Assembly: GCA_934476455.1 (NCBI GenBank)
Contig: CAKSNY010000043.1
Span: forward strand, 1 to 13,162
DNA length: 13,162 nucleotides
Source: an uncultured Clostridia bacterium
GTDB lineage: Bacteria; Bacillota; Clostridia; UMGS1883
Direction of reading: 5' to 3'
In this document: positions 7,028 through 13,088 of the stretch, in pieces
Layout: the number at the start of each line of letters is the position of its first letter
How positions within the stretch are numbered: the first letter of the stretch is position 1
Program-made: the position numbers and the translations under genes
The notes under the pieces: model-generated
The model's database searches: none
What the model saw: the letters and a program-made list of their open reading frames with translations, nothing else
Told to the model about the DNA's origin: nothing

Positions 7028-8392
7028 TTAATTTTTTTTACGTCTGTCGCTCCAATTTGTTTTTACTACCTGGCGCGCTCTCGCTATAGCCAGTGCGTCT
7101 GCCGGAACCTCGTCCGTTATTGTGGATCCGGCCGCAATATATGCCCCTTCGTTCACCGTTACCGGCGACACAAGGTTTGAATTGCAGCCTATAAATGCGT
7201 TATCCTTTATTACCGTCTGATATTTTTTCTTTCCGTCATAATTTACAACAACCGTACCGCAGCCGAAGTTTACATTTTTCCCGACTGTTGCATCCCCCAC
7301 ATAGGTAAGGTGGCTAAGCTTTGTTCCGTCGCCTATATGCGCCTTTTTAAGCTCTACAAAATCCCCCACCTTGCAGTTTGAGCCCACGTCGCAGCCGGGT
7401 CTTATGTAAGCATACGGTCCGACATGTGTATTTTCTCCCACGGAGCTGTCAATAATTGTTGATATATTAACATCGGTAAAGCTTCCTATCACGGCATTTT
7501 GCAAAAAGCACTCATGCCCGATATAAACATTTTCACCGATAACGCACTTTCCCTCTATAACCGCGCCGGGATAGATTACCGTATCTATGCCAATAATCGC
7601 GTCCGCGCATATATATGTATTGTCGGGGTCTTTTATTGTAACGCCGGCGCGCATAAATTTCTCATTTATTCTGCGGCGCATTATTTTCTCTGCCTCGGCA
7701 AGCTGAACCCTATCGTTCACGCCCAGTATTTCGTTGGGGTCGGGCGCGGTGAACGCACCAACCTTTTTCCCCATGCTGTTTAATATTTCAAGCACATCCG
7801 TAAGATAATACTCGCCCTGGGCGTTATCGTTTTTGATTTTGTCAAGCGACTGTAAAAGTTCCTTTGACCTGAAAACATACATCCCCGAATTTATTTCCTT
7901 TATTTCCTGCTGCTGCTTTGAGGTGTCCTTCTGCTCTACAATTTTTTCCACGCGTCCGTCTTTACGTACTATACGCCCGTAACCGAAAGGATTGTCTGCC
8001 ACGGCTGTAATAACGGTCGCATCGTTCGAGTTTTCAATATGGCACTTTATCGCACTTTTCAGTGTATCGCCCGTAATAAGCGGCGTATCGCCCGTTAAGA
8101 CAAGCACATTTTCGCAAAGCGCTATGCGCTCTTTTGCCTGCATTACCGCATGCCCTGTTCCGAGCCTTTCGTTCTGCCATACGAAAGAGGCTTCCTCCCC
8201 CACTGCTTCAATTACCGTATCACCGGCATGCCCTATAACAACGCAGCACTCATCCGCACCGGCGGCGTAAGATGCGTCTATGCAGTGGTTAATCATTTCC
8301 TTTCCGCAAACCTTATGTACTACCTTTGAGAGTTTGCTTTTCATCCGTTTACCCTCGCCGGCAGCAAGTATTACCGCCGAAATTTCTGTCAT
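7028..8392 (-). CDS. glmU: Bifunctional UDP-GlcNAc pyrophosphorylase / GlcN-1-P acetyltransferase GlmU
   Basis: GlmU acetylates glucosamine-1-phosphate and then couples it to UTP, giving UDP-GlcNAc for peptidoglycan and teichoic acid synthesis. The 454-residue product has both halves. The N-terminal uridylyltransferase shows LAAGEGKRMKSKLSK (9-23), NERLGTGHA (74-82) and TGDTPL (100-105). A left-handed beta-helix hexapeptide domain runs from about residue 250, with catalytic His361 in LSHLTYVGD and the NYDGKKK segment near 384. The ATG at 8392 has an AGGAGTG Shine-Dalgarno site seven bases upstream. A terminator-like hairpin separates it from spoVG, yet only about 25 bases remain for any promoter, so read-through from spoVG is likely. 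UDP-GlcNAc links it to murC across the divergent promoter region. Confidence 0.98.
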   Translation of the reverse strand: MTEISAVILAAGEGKRMKSKLSKVVHKVCGKEMINHCIDASYAAGADECCVVIGHAGDTVIEAVGEEASFVWQNERLGTGHAVMQAKERIALCENVLVLTGDTPLITGDTLKSAIKCHIENSNDATVITAVADNPFGYGRIVRKDGRVEKIVEQKDTSKQQQEIKEINSGMYVFRSKELLQSLDKIKNDNAQGEYYLTDVLEILNSMGKKVGAFTAPDPNEILGVNDRVQLAEAEKIMRRRINEKFMRAGVTIKDPDNTYICADAIIGIDTVIYPGAVIEGKCVIGENVYIGHECFLQNAVIGSFTDVNISTIIDSSVGENTHVGPYAYIRPGCDVGSNCKVGDFVELKKAHIGDGTKLSHLTYVGDATVGKNVNFGCGTVVVNYDGKKKYQTVIKDNAFIGCNSNLVSPVTVNEGAYIAAGSTITDEVPADALAIARARQVVKTNWSDRRKKN

Positions 8393-8417
8393 ATAAAAAC
8401 ACTCCTATCTGTCACAC

Positions 8418-8453
8418 AAAAAGGGGTGTAAAAAACTTGATTTTTTACACCCC
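8418..8453 (-). terminator. Intra-operon terminator-like hairpin between spoVG and glmU
   Basis: A perfect 13-bp stem (arms 8423-8435 and 8441-8453: GGGGTGT plus an A run) has a 5-base loop. On the minus strand it is followed by five T residues (8418-8422). It would end most spoVG transcripts. No promoter fits between it and glmU, so partial read-through is the simplest way to express glmU. Confidence 0.8.
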
Positions 8454-8463
8454 CGTCATACTG

Positions 8464-8748
8464 TTACTGTGCGGTTTCTTCCTCAGGGTTGTTTTCAAGG
8501 TATTCTTCATACTTTGCCAAAACCGCATCTTGCAGCTGCTGGCGCATCTGAGGAGTTATCGGATGAACAATATCACGATATGTACCGTCTGCCGATTTTC
8601 TGCTGGGCATCGCGGCAAAAAGCTTTTCGTGCCCTTCGATAACCTTAATGTCGTGTACTACAAAAGCATTGTCAAACGTCACCGAAACAATTGCCTTCAT
8701 CTTGCCTTCAGCTGTAACCTTTCTCACCCTAATGTCTGTAATTTCCAT
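8464..8748 (-). CDS. spoVG: SpoVG family RNA/DNA-binding regulator
   Basis: SpoVG is a small nucleic-acid-binding regulator, named for its role in spore cortex formation and septation in Bacillus and also found in non-sporulating Firmicutes. The start is the ATG at 8748, giving 94 residues (97 in Bacillus subtilis): GGAGGG sits six bases upstream and the protein begins MEITDIRVRKV as in the family. An upstream in-frame ATG at 8829 would add an AT-rich, lysine-heavy stretch that overlaps the promoter. The conserved core LFAAMPSRKSADGTYRDIVHPI (43-64) is intact; the tail is acidic. It leads the block spoVG-glmU-prs-pth-mfd and is divergent from murC. I see no SigH-type promoter, which drives spoVG in Bacillus; a SigA-type one is present. 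Confidence 0.97.
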   Translation of the reverse strand: MEITDIRVRKVTAEGKMKAIVSVTFDNAFVVHDIKVIEGHEKLFAAMPSRKSADGTYRDIVHPITPQMRQQLQDAVLAKYEEYLENNPEEETAQ

Positions 8749-8819
8749 CTTTTTCCCTCCGAAAATCAATTTTTTTAATATTTTTTTTATTTTACTATTG
8801 ATTTTTCTTCCCAATATGT

Positions 8820-8848
8820 ATAATATCAAATATTGAACGATATTTCAA
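8820..8848 (-). promoter_or_regulatory. SigA-type promoter of spoVG
   Basis: On the minus strand TTGAAA (8843-8848), a 17-base spacer and TATTAT (8820-8825) lie about 70 bases upstream of the spoVG start, leaving an AT-rich leader. The -35 box is part of a short inverted repeat, TTGAA-N6-TTCAA (8833-8848), which also overlaps the likely murC promoter. Confidence 0.65.
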
Positions 8849-8860
8849 CAAAAATATGAA
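8833..8860 (+). promoter_or_regulatory. Possible murC promoter overlapping the spoVG promoter
   Basis: On the plus strand TTGAAC (8833-8838), a 16-base spacer and TATGAA (8855-8860) form a moderate SigA match. It would start transcripts about 40 bases upstream of murC. Its spacer contains the spoVG -35 box, so polymerases on the two promoters would compete. The match is weak and other AT-rich choices exist nearby. Confidence 0.35.
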
Positions 8861-8888
8861 AAAATTTCTGTTTTTACAAGTTTTATAT

Positions 8889-8901
8889 AAAGGCGAGTGA
8901 T
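8889..8901 (+). promoter_or_regulatory. Ribosome binding site setting the murC start at TTG
   Basis: AAAGGCGAGTGAT resembles the ideal AAAGGAGGTGAT with one extra base. It ends four bases before TTG at 8906, the right spacing. The alternative GTG at 8897 lies inside this site and so is an unlikely start. Confidence 0.65.
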
Positions 8902-8905
8902 TTTT

Positions 8906-10279
8906 TTGAGCAATATTACCATTAAAAAAGGTCTGCGGGTATACCTTATAGGTATAGGCGGAATAAGTATGTCCGGAATTGCACAAATGCTTTTAAAGGA
9001 TGAATGTGTTGTTTCGGGTTCGGACCGTGCCGCCTCCCCCCTGACAGACAAACTTACAGAGCTCGGCATAAAGGTTTATATAGGGCATAACGCAGACAAT
9101 GTGCACGACTGTGACCTTGTCGTATACAGCGCCGCAATAAATGCCGATAATCCCGAACGTGTGCGTGCCCAAGAGCTTGGCATACCGCAGATTGACCGTG
9201 CCGAAATGCTTGGTATAATTATGAAGGGGTACGAATGCCCCATAGCCGTAAGCGGAACACACGGCAAAACAACAACCAGCGGAATGCTTACGCATATTTT
9301 TGTGGAATGCGGCAAAAACCCCACCGTTACAGTCGGCGGCGAGCTTGATATTATCCACGGCAACGTTCACATAGGCAGTAAAAAATATTTCATTGCGGAA
9401 GCCTGCGAATACCACCAGAGCTTTCTGCGCTTTTTCCCAAAGATTTCAATTATAACGAATATCGAGGCCGATCACCTCGACTATTTCCGCGATATTGATC
9501 ACATAATAGAAACCTTCCGCTCTCTGGCGCTTCTTACGCCCGGGGACGGCGCAGTTATAATTAACGGCGAAGATAAAAACATACACAAAGCAATTGACGG
9601 AATTGACCGCAGAATTATCACATTCGGTATTCACGGCGATTTTGACTACACAATAGATAATCTTACACATGACGGATTTAACCATTACACGTTTACCGTG
9701 CTTAAGCACGGTAGCCCTATCGGTGATGTGCGGCTCTCTGTTCCGGGCGTGCATAACGTTTACGACGCTTTGGCGGCGTATGCGGCGGCAGACTACCTCG
9801 GCATACCGGGAGAGGATATTTGCGATTCTCTGTACCATTTCGGCGGTACGCACCGCCGCTTTGAAACGCGCGGCATAATGGGCGGCATAGTAGTTGTTGA
9901 CGATTATGCCCACCACCCCACAGAAATTAAAGCAACCCTTTGCGCAGCGCGCGAAATGAAATACAATAACATTTGGTGCGTATTCCAGCCGCATACCTAT
10001 ACGCGAACAAAAACGCTTTTTGACGACTTTGTTAAGGTTCTTTCCGAAAGCGGAGCAAACATAGTGATAACAGATATATACGCCGCACGCGAGGTTGATA
10101 CGGGGCTTGTTTCCGCGCAGGAGCTTGCTGCGGCAATTCCCGGTGCCGTCTATAAAAAAACCTTTGAGGACGCCGCCGTCTTTGTAAAGGAACACGCCAA
10201 ACGCGGTGATGTGGTTATAACCATGGGTGCCGGCAATGTTTATAAAATAGGCGATATTTTGCTTAGTCACAACGAGTAA
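8906..10279 (+). CDS. murC: UDP-N-acetylmuramate--L-alanine ligase MurC
   Basis: MurC is the ATP-dependent cytoplasmic ligase that adds L-alanine to UDP-MurNAc, the first peptide step of peptidoglycan synthesis. I prefer the TTG at 8906 (457 residues) because an extended Shine-Dalgarno site lies at ideal distance; the in-frame GTG at 8897 would add three residues and falls within that site. Visible features are the N-terminal Rossmann motif IGIGGISMSG (15-24), the P-loop GTHGKTTT (117-124), ACEYHQSF (166-173), NIEADHLDYF (185-194), VPGVHNVYDALAA (279-291), GGTHRRFE (313-320) and DDYAHHPTEI (332-341). All three Mur ligase domains are complete. It is the only protein gene on the plus strand, diverging from spoVG and converging on khpA, with a large palindrome and a bidirectional terminator just downstream. 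Confidence 0.97.
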   Translation: MSNITIKKGLRVYLIGIGGISMSGIAQMLLKDECVVSGSDRAASPLTDKLTELGIKVYIGHNADNVHDCDLVVYSAAINADNPERVRAQELGIPQIDRAEMLGIIMKGYECPIAVSGTHGKTTTSGMLTHIFVECGKNPTVTVGGELDIIHGNVHIGSKKYFIAEACEYHQSFLRFFPKISIITNIEADHLDYFRDIDHIIETFRSLALLTPGDGAVIINGEDKNIHKAIDGIDRRIITFGIHGDFDYTIDNLTHDGFNHYTFTVLKHGSPIGDVRLSVPGVHNVYDALAAYAAADYLGIPGEDICDSLYHFGGTHRRFETRGIMGGIVVVDDYAHHPTEIKATLCAAREMKYNNIWCVFQPHTYTRTKTLFDDFVKVLSESGANIVITDIYAAREVDTGLVSAQELAAAIPGAVYKKTFEDAAVFVKEHAKRGDVVITMGAGNVYKIGDILLSHNE

Positions 10280-10289
10280 ATCCATAAAA

Positions 10290-10500
10290 AGGGGATGTAA
10301 AAAAAGTCCAGACCGCAAAAGGTAAATATAATAAAAAGAGAAAATTTTGATATAAGGCAAGGAAAATTTAAAAATAATACTGACGTATATTTGCAGAATT
10401 TTCTGCGGCATTATGCGAAATTTTCCTTTTTAAACCATATCGGGTTCTGTTGTATTATGCCTGAAGTTTGTCCGTTCTGAAGCTTTTTTCCCTATCCCCT
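10290..10500. repeat. 211-base imperfect palindrome (MITE-like element)
   Basis: The two halves are degenerate inverted copies centred near 10395. Matching segments from the ends inward are: AGGGGAT (10290-10296) with ATCCCCT (10494-10500); an A-run/AAG followed by a CAGA-containing block; ATAATA...AGA followed by GATAT; a perfect 11-bp pair AAGGAAAATTT (10359-10369) with AAATTTTCCTT (10418-10428); ATAAT with ATTAT; and a central hairpin GCAGAA-TT-TTCTGC (10393-10406). It has no coding capacity. It fills the murC-khpA gap, and with an A-run on each side no target duplication can be read. It may be a non-autonomous mobile element, a dispersed intergenic repeat or a structured RNA. Confidence 0.6.
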
Positions 10501-10501
10501 A

Positions 10502-10548
10502 AAAAAACAGCGCCGCAAGCGCAAAAAACGCTTGCGGCGCTGTTTTTT
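10502..10548. terminator. Strong bidirectional terminator after khpA and murC
   Basis: This is a perfect 20-bp inverted repeat (arms 10502-10521 and 10529-10548) with core CAGCGCCGCAAGCG and a 7-base loop. Six T residues end the stem on either strand (seven on the minus side). It lies 19 bases after the khpA stop and ends the ylxM-ffh-rpsP-khpA transcript. On the plus strand it would also stop murC transcripts that pass through the palindrome. Confidence 0.95.
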
Positions 10549-10566
10549 AATGTACCTTGTGCTCTG

Positions 10567-10797
10567 TTATTCGACGATATCAACAATAACCTTTTTACCG
10601 TCGCCCTTTGCAGCAGCACGCATAACTGTTCTGATTGCTTTTGCAATACGCCCCTGCTTGCCGATAACCTTGCCCATGTCGGACGCGGCAACGCGCAATT
10701 CCAAAAGAACCCCGTCCTCACGCTCCGTAAGGGTAACATTTACCTCGTCGGGGAACTGTACAAGCGGCTTTACAATAGCTTCCAAAAGCTCTTTCAT
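10567..10797 (-). CDS. khpA: KH-domain RNA-binding protein KhpA (YlqC family)
   Basis: This is a small RNA-binding protein of one KH domain. In Firmicutes KhpA pairs with KhpB (Jag/EloR) and affects cell elongation and RNA metabolism. The 76-residue product is full length for the family and carries the RNA-binding loop GKVIGKQGR (GxxG type, 42-50) followed by helix IAKAIRTVMRAAA. The ATG has AAAGG about ten bases upstream. It follows rpsP by 67 bases containing a bulged hairpin. The usual followers rimM, trmD and rplS do not come next; a strong terminator does. Confidence 0.95.
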   Translation of the reverse strand: MKELLEAIVKPLVQFPDEVNVTLTEREDGVLLELRVAASDMGKVIGKQGRIAKAIRTVMRAAAKGDGKKVIVDIVE

Positions 10798-10816
10798 AGC
10801 AATTCAACCTTTCCGC

Positions 10817-10855
10817 TTTGCCCCACGTAAAAAGAAAACTCTTTTTATGGGCAAA
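10817..10855 (-). other. Intercistronic bulged hairpin between rpsP and khpA
   Basis: Arms 10817-10834 and 10841-10855 form about 15 base pairs (TTTGCCC/GGGCAAA, one A-U pair, then TAAAAAG/CTTTTTA) with a one-base and a two-base bulge on one side and a 6-base loop. No T-tract follows on the minus strand, so it is not a typical terminator. It could be a processing or stability element that sets the ratio of rpsP to khpA. Function is inferred only. Confidence 0.5.
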
Positions 10856-10864
10856 CAGTATAAA

Positions 10865-11110
10865 TTAGTCAACAATACCGTTTTTCTTGAGCAAGCTCTT
10901 CACCGTATCGGTAGGCTGCGCACCGTTTGCAATCCACTGCTTAACCTTATCGGCATCAACAGTAAATGCAGACGGCTCCGTAAGGGGATTGTATGTTCCA
11001 ACCTCCTCTATAAATCTGCCGTCACGCGGATAGCGCGAATCAGCAACCACAACACGGTAAAACGGCGCCTTTTTAGCACCTACTCTTCTAAGTCTGATTT
11101 TAACTGCCAT
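10865..11110 (-). CDS. rpsP: 30S ribosomal protein S16
   Basis: S16 is a small-subunit protein that binds 16S rRNA and aids 30S assembly. The start is the ATG at 11110 (81 residues), where a GGAGGTGA Shine-Dalgarno site lies six bases upstream and the protein begins MAVKIRLRRVGAKKAPFYRV as in the family. An in-frame ATG at 11137 would add nine residues that encode the ribosome site itself. Conserved RDGRFIEEVGTYNPL (29-43) is present and the length matches other bacterial S16 proteins. It sits between ffh and khpA, the standard Firmicute order. Confidence 0.98.
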   Translation of the reverse strand: MAVKIRLRRVGAKKAPFYRVVVADSRYPRDGRFIEEVGTYNPLTEPSAFTVDADKVKQWIANGAQPTDTVKSLLKKNGIVD

Positions 11111-11140
11111 TTCTTTCACCTCCGAAAAATTAGTCATATA

Positions 11141-11158
11141 TAATAACTTTCGTTATTA
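11141..11158 (-). other. GNRA-type hairpin between ffh and rpsP
   Basis: On the minus strand TAATAAC-GAAA-GTTATTA forms a 7-bp stem closed by a GAAA tetraloop, five bases after the ffh stop and about 20 before the rpsP Shine-Dalgarno site. It has no GC-rich core and no T-tract, so it is probably a processing or stability element rather than a terminator. It may have no function. Confidence 0.45.
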
Positions 11159-11162
11159 ACCT

Positions 11163-12485
11163 TTAAAACGGAAAACGCATTTTACGCATTTTCTTCGGGT
11201 CTGAAAACATTTTCATCATTTTCTGCATCTGTTCAAACTGTTTCAAAAACAAATTTATATCCTGCACGCCAAGCCCGCAGCCCGCGGCAATACGTTTTTT
11301 TCGGCTGCCGTTTATTATTTCCGGGTTTTGCCTTTCCTTATTTGTCATAGAGCATATTATCGCTTCCACCCGCACAAGCTGGCGCTCGTCCACCTTTGCA
11401 CCGCGAAGCGCTTTTCCCATTCCCGGCACCATGGCAAGCAAGCTTTCGAGCGAGCCCATATTTTTCATCTGCCGCAGCTGCTCTAAATAATCGTTAAGGT
11501 CAAACTTTTGCGCACGAAGCTTTTTTTCAAGCTCTACCGCTTTTTTTTCATCAAACGCCTCCTGGGCTTTGTCGATAAGAGAAAGCATATCGCCCATTCC
11601 CAATATACGCGAAGCCATTCTGTCGGGGTGGAAAGGCTCAAGATCCGTAAGCTTTTCACCCATACCCACAAACTTAATATTTTTACCCGTTGCCGCACGC
11701 ACCGAAAGAGCAGCGCCGCCGCGTGTATCACCGTCAAGCTTTGTCAAAATTATTCCGTCTAACCCAAGCTGCTCATCAAAGCTTTCCGCAACGGTCACGG
11801 CGTCTTGCCCTGTCATAGCGTCTACAACAAGCAAAATTTCCATCGGGTGTACGCCCGACTTTATCTCCCGAAGCTCCTCCATCAGTTTTTCGTCAATATG
11901 AAGCCGCCCCGCCGTATCTACAATAATTGTATCGTAAAGAGAGGTATCGCATTTTTCCACAGCCGTTTTTGCTATTTTTACCGGCGATTTTTCGTCGTAA
12001 TCGGCATAAACCGCAAGACCCAGTTGACCGCCGACAACCTCCAGCTGCTTTATTGCCGCCGGACGGTATACGTCACAGCCGACAAGCAAAACCTTCTTGC
12101 CCTGCTTTTTTAAAACGCCGCCAAGCTTTGCCGCAGTGGTTGTTTTACCTGCACCCTGAAGCCCTACAAGCATATAAACCGTCGGCGGTTTGGACGACAC
12201 CGCAAGCTTTGACTGCGCCCCGCCCATAAGCCACGTAAGCTCGTCACGCACAATTTTTATAATCTGCTGACCGGGGGTAAGGCTTTCAAGCACCTCTTTA
12301 CCCGTCGCCTTCTCAAACACGCGCTTTTCAAATTCCTTTACAACCTTATACCCTACGTCAGCCTCCAAAAGCGCCATTCGCACCTCACGCATAGCGCCTT
12401 TAATATCTTTTTCGGTTACTACGCCCTGCCCTTTAAGCTTTTTAAAGGTTTCCTGCAGCTTTTCACCCAACGCTTCAAATGCCAT
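11163..12485 (-). CDS. ffh: Signal recognition particle protein Ffh (SRP54)
   Basis: Ffh is the GTPase that binds 4.5S/6S RNA and nascent signal sequences and delivers ribosomes to FtsY at the membrane. The 440-residue product has an N-domain (about 1-95), a G-domain with P-loop GLQGAGKTTT (108-117), CDVYRPAA (137-144), DTAGR (190-194) and TKLDGD (248-253), and an M-domain from about 296 with the RNA-binding INGSRKKRIAAGCG stretch (391-404). The methionine-rich tail stops soon after this motif (KMMKMF...MRKMRFPF), slightly shorter than in Bacillus. The ATG overlaps the ylxM stop in TAATG, a sign of translational coupling. Confidence 0.98.
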   Translation of the reverse strand: MAFEALGEKLQETFKKLKGQGVVTEKDIKGAMREVRMALLEADVGYKVVKEFEKRVFEKATGKEVLESLTPGQQIIKIVRDELTWLMGGAQSKLAVSSKPPTVYMLVGLQGAGKTTTAAKLGGVLKKQGKKVLLVGCDVYRPAAIKQLEVVGGQLGLAVYADYDEKSPVKIAKTAVEKCDTSLYDTIIVDTAGRLHIDEKLMEELREIKSGVHPMEILLVVDAMTGQDAVTVAESFDEQLGLDGIILTKLDGDTRGGAALSVRAATGKNIKFVGMGEKLTDLEPFHPDRMASRILGMGDMLSLIDKAQEAFDEKKAVELEKKLRAQKFDLNDYLEQLRQMKNMGSLESLLAMVPGMGKALRGAKVDERQLVRVEAIICSMTNKERQNPEIINGSRKKRIAAGCGLGVQDINLFLKQFEQMQKMMKMFSDPKKMRKMRFPF

Positions 12486-12844
12486 TACACCACCCCGTTT
12501 CCGATAAATGCGGCATCGTCTATTATCTGTTCGGAAAGAGCTGCAATATCGCGGCTTTCCGCAAGCTTTTTATTTATTGCTTTGATTTGGCGCGCCGATT
12601 CCTCAATCCTTGCCGCACGGCGCAGCTTTTCGTTAAGACGAAGCTTGTCTTCCGTTTCGTCCATTACCGCTTCGCCGCGTTTTATAAAATCCCTCACACC
12701 CTGGCGCGATATATCCATAAGCTCCGAAATTTCGCCCAGCGAATAATCGTCATTATAATAATATTCCAAAGCCTCTGCCTGCTTATCCGTGAGCAGTGCT
12801 TTATATATGTCAAGAAGCTCACTGTATTTAAGGTTTTTTTCCAT
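12485..12844 (-). CDS. ylxM: YlxM family (UPF0122) HTH protein, SRP-associated
   Basis: YlxM is a small helix-turn-helix protein almost always encoded next to ffh in Firmicutes and reported to modulate the SRP; it resembles region 4 of sigma factors. The 119-residue product has the typical start KYSELLDIYKALLTDKQAEALEYYY and an HTH at about 34-55 (YSLGEISELMDISRQGVRDFI), followed by a charged helical tail. The ATG has AAAGGAG about ten bases upstream. It is the first gene of ylxM-ffh-rpsP-khpA, behind a near-consensus promoter and a leader of about 60 bases, and its TAA stop overlaps the ffh ATG by one base. Confidence 0.95.
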   Translation of the reverse strand: MEKNLKYSELLDIYKALLTDKQAEALEYYYNDDYSLGEISELMDISRQGVRDFIKRGEAVMDETEDKLRLNEKLRRAARIEESARQIKAINKKLAESRDIAALSEQIIDDAAFIGNGVV

Positions 12845-12909
12845 ACAACCGCCGCTCCTTTCCGTTTCTTCATCATCACTGTAAAGCCGTTAAACTTTAC
12901 AACCATTAC

Positions 12910-12938
12910 AGTATACACAAAAAAGCAGCATTTGTCAA
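12910..12938 (-). promoter_or_regulatory. Near-consensus SigA promoter of the ylxM-ffh-rpsP-khpA operon
   Basis: On the minus strand a perfect TTGACA (12933-12938), a 17-base spacer and TATACT (12910-12915) predict a start near 12903. The leader then contains a 6-bp hairpin GTAAAG/CTTTAC (12881-12900) before the ylxM ribosome site. The strength fits constitutive, growth-linked expression. Confidence 0.88.
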
Positions 12939-13010
12939 CACCTTTTTTCTTTATTTTAAAGATAAAGTTTTAACGGTGCACAAAATTTGCAAATATTTTC
13001 AAAAAAAAAC

Positions 13011-13039
13011 TTGACAAATTACTACACCTACTGTATACT
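13011..13039 (+). promoter_or_regulatory. Near-consensus SigA promoter of the tRNA-Glu transcript
   Basis: TTGACA (13011-13016), a 17-base spacer and TATACT (13034-13039) lie about 50 bases upstream of the tRNA, with an AT-rich stretch including nine A residues just before the -35 box that could act as an UP element. Hexamers and spacing are identical to the divergent ylxM promoter. Confidence 0.9.
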
Positions 13040-13088
13040 ATTACAAGTGTTCGTTATGTGGTTGTTCTCGCTTAACCGACCATTATTC

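Noticed and set aside
7019..7060. Possible prs promoter (TATAAT at 7019-7024)
   Set aside because: No acceptable -35 hexamer lies at 16-18 bases; the region is AT-rich, so a chance match is likely.
8749..8829. Longer SpoVG beginning at ATG 8829
   Set aside because: The added 27 residues are low-complexity, overlap the promoter region, and family members begin at MEITDIRVRKV behind GGAGGG.
8749..8900. SigH promoter for spoVG as in Bacillus
   Set aside because: I looked for an AGGA...GAAT pattern on the minus strand and found none; the SigA-type match is clear.
9446..10411. Minus-strand open frame of 321 codons over murC and the palindrome
   Set aside because: It is antisense to a complete MurC, has a Cys/Tyr/Arg-rich shadow composition and has no ribosome site that I can see.
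10280..10510. Target-site duplication around the palindrome
   Set aside because: Both flanks are A-runs next to the element, so any repeat is uninformative.
11111..11137. Longer S16 beginning at ATG 11137
   Set aside because: The extra codons span the Shine-Dalgarno site of the conserved MAVKIRLRR start.
10532..11143. Plus-strand open frame of 203 codons over khpA and rpsP
   Set aside because: It is antisense to two clear conserved genes and its start lies in the terminator; there is no family resemblance.
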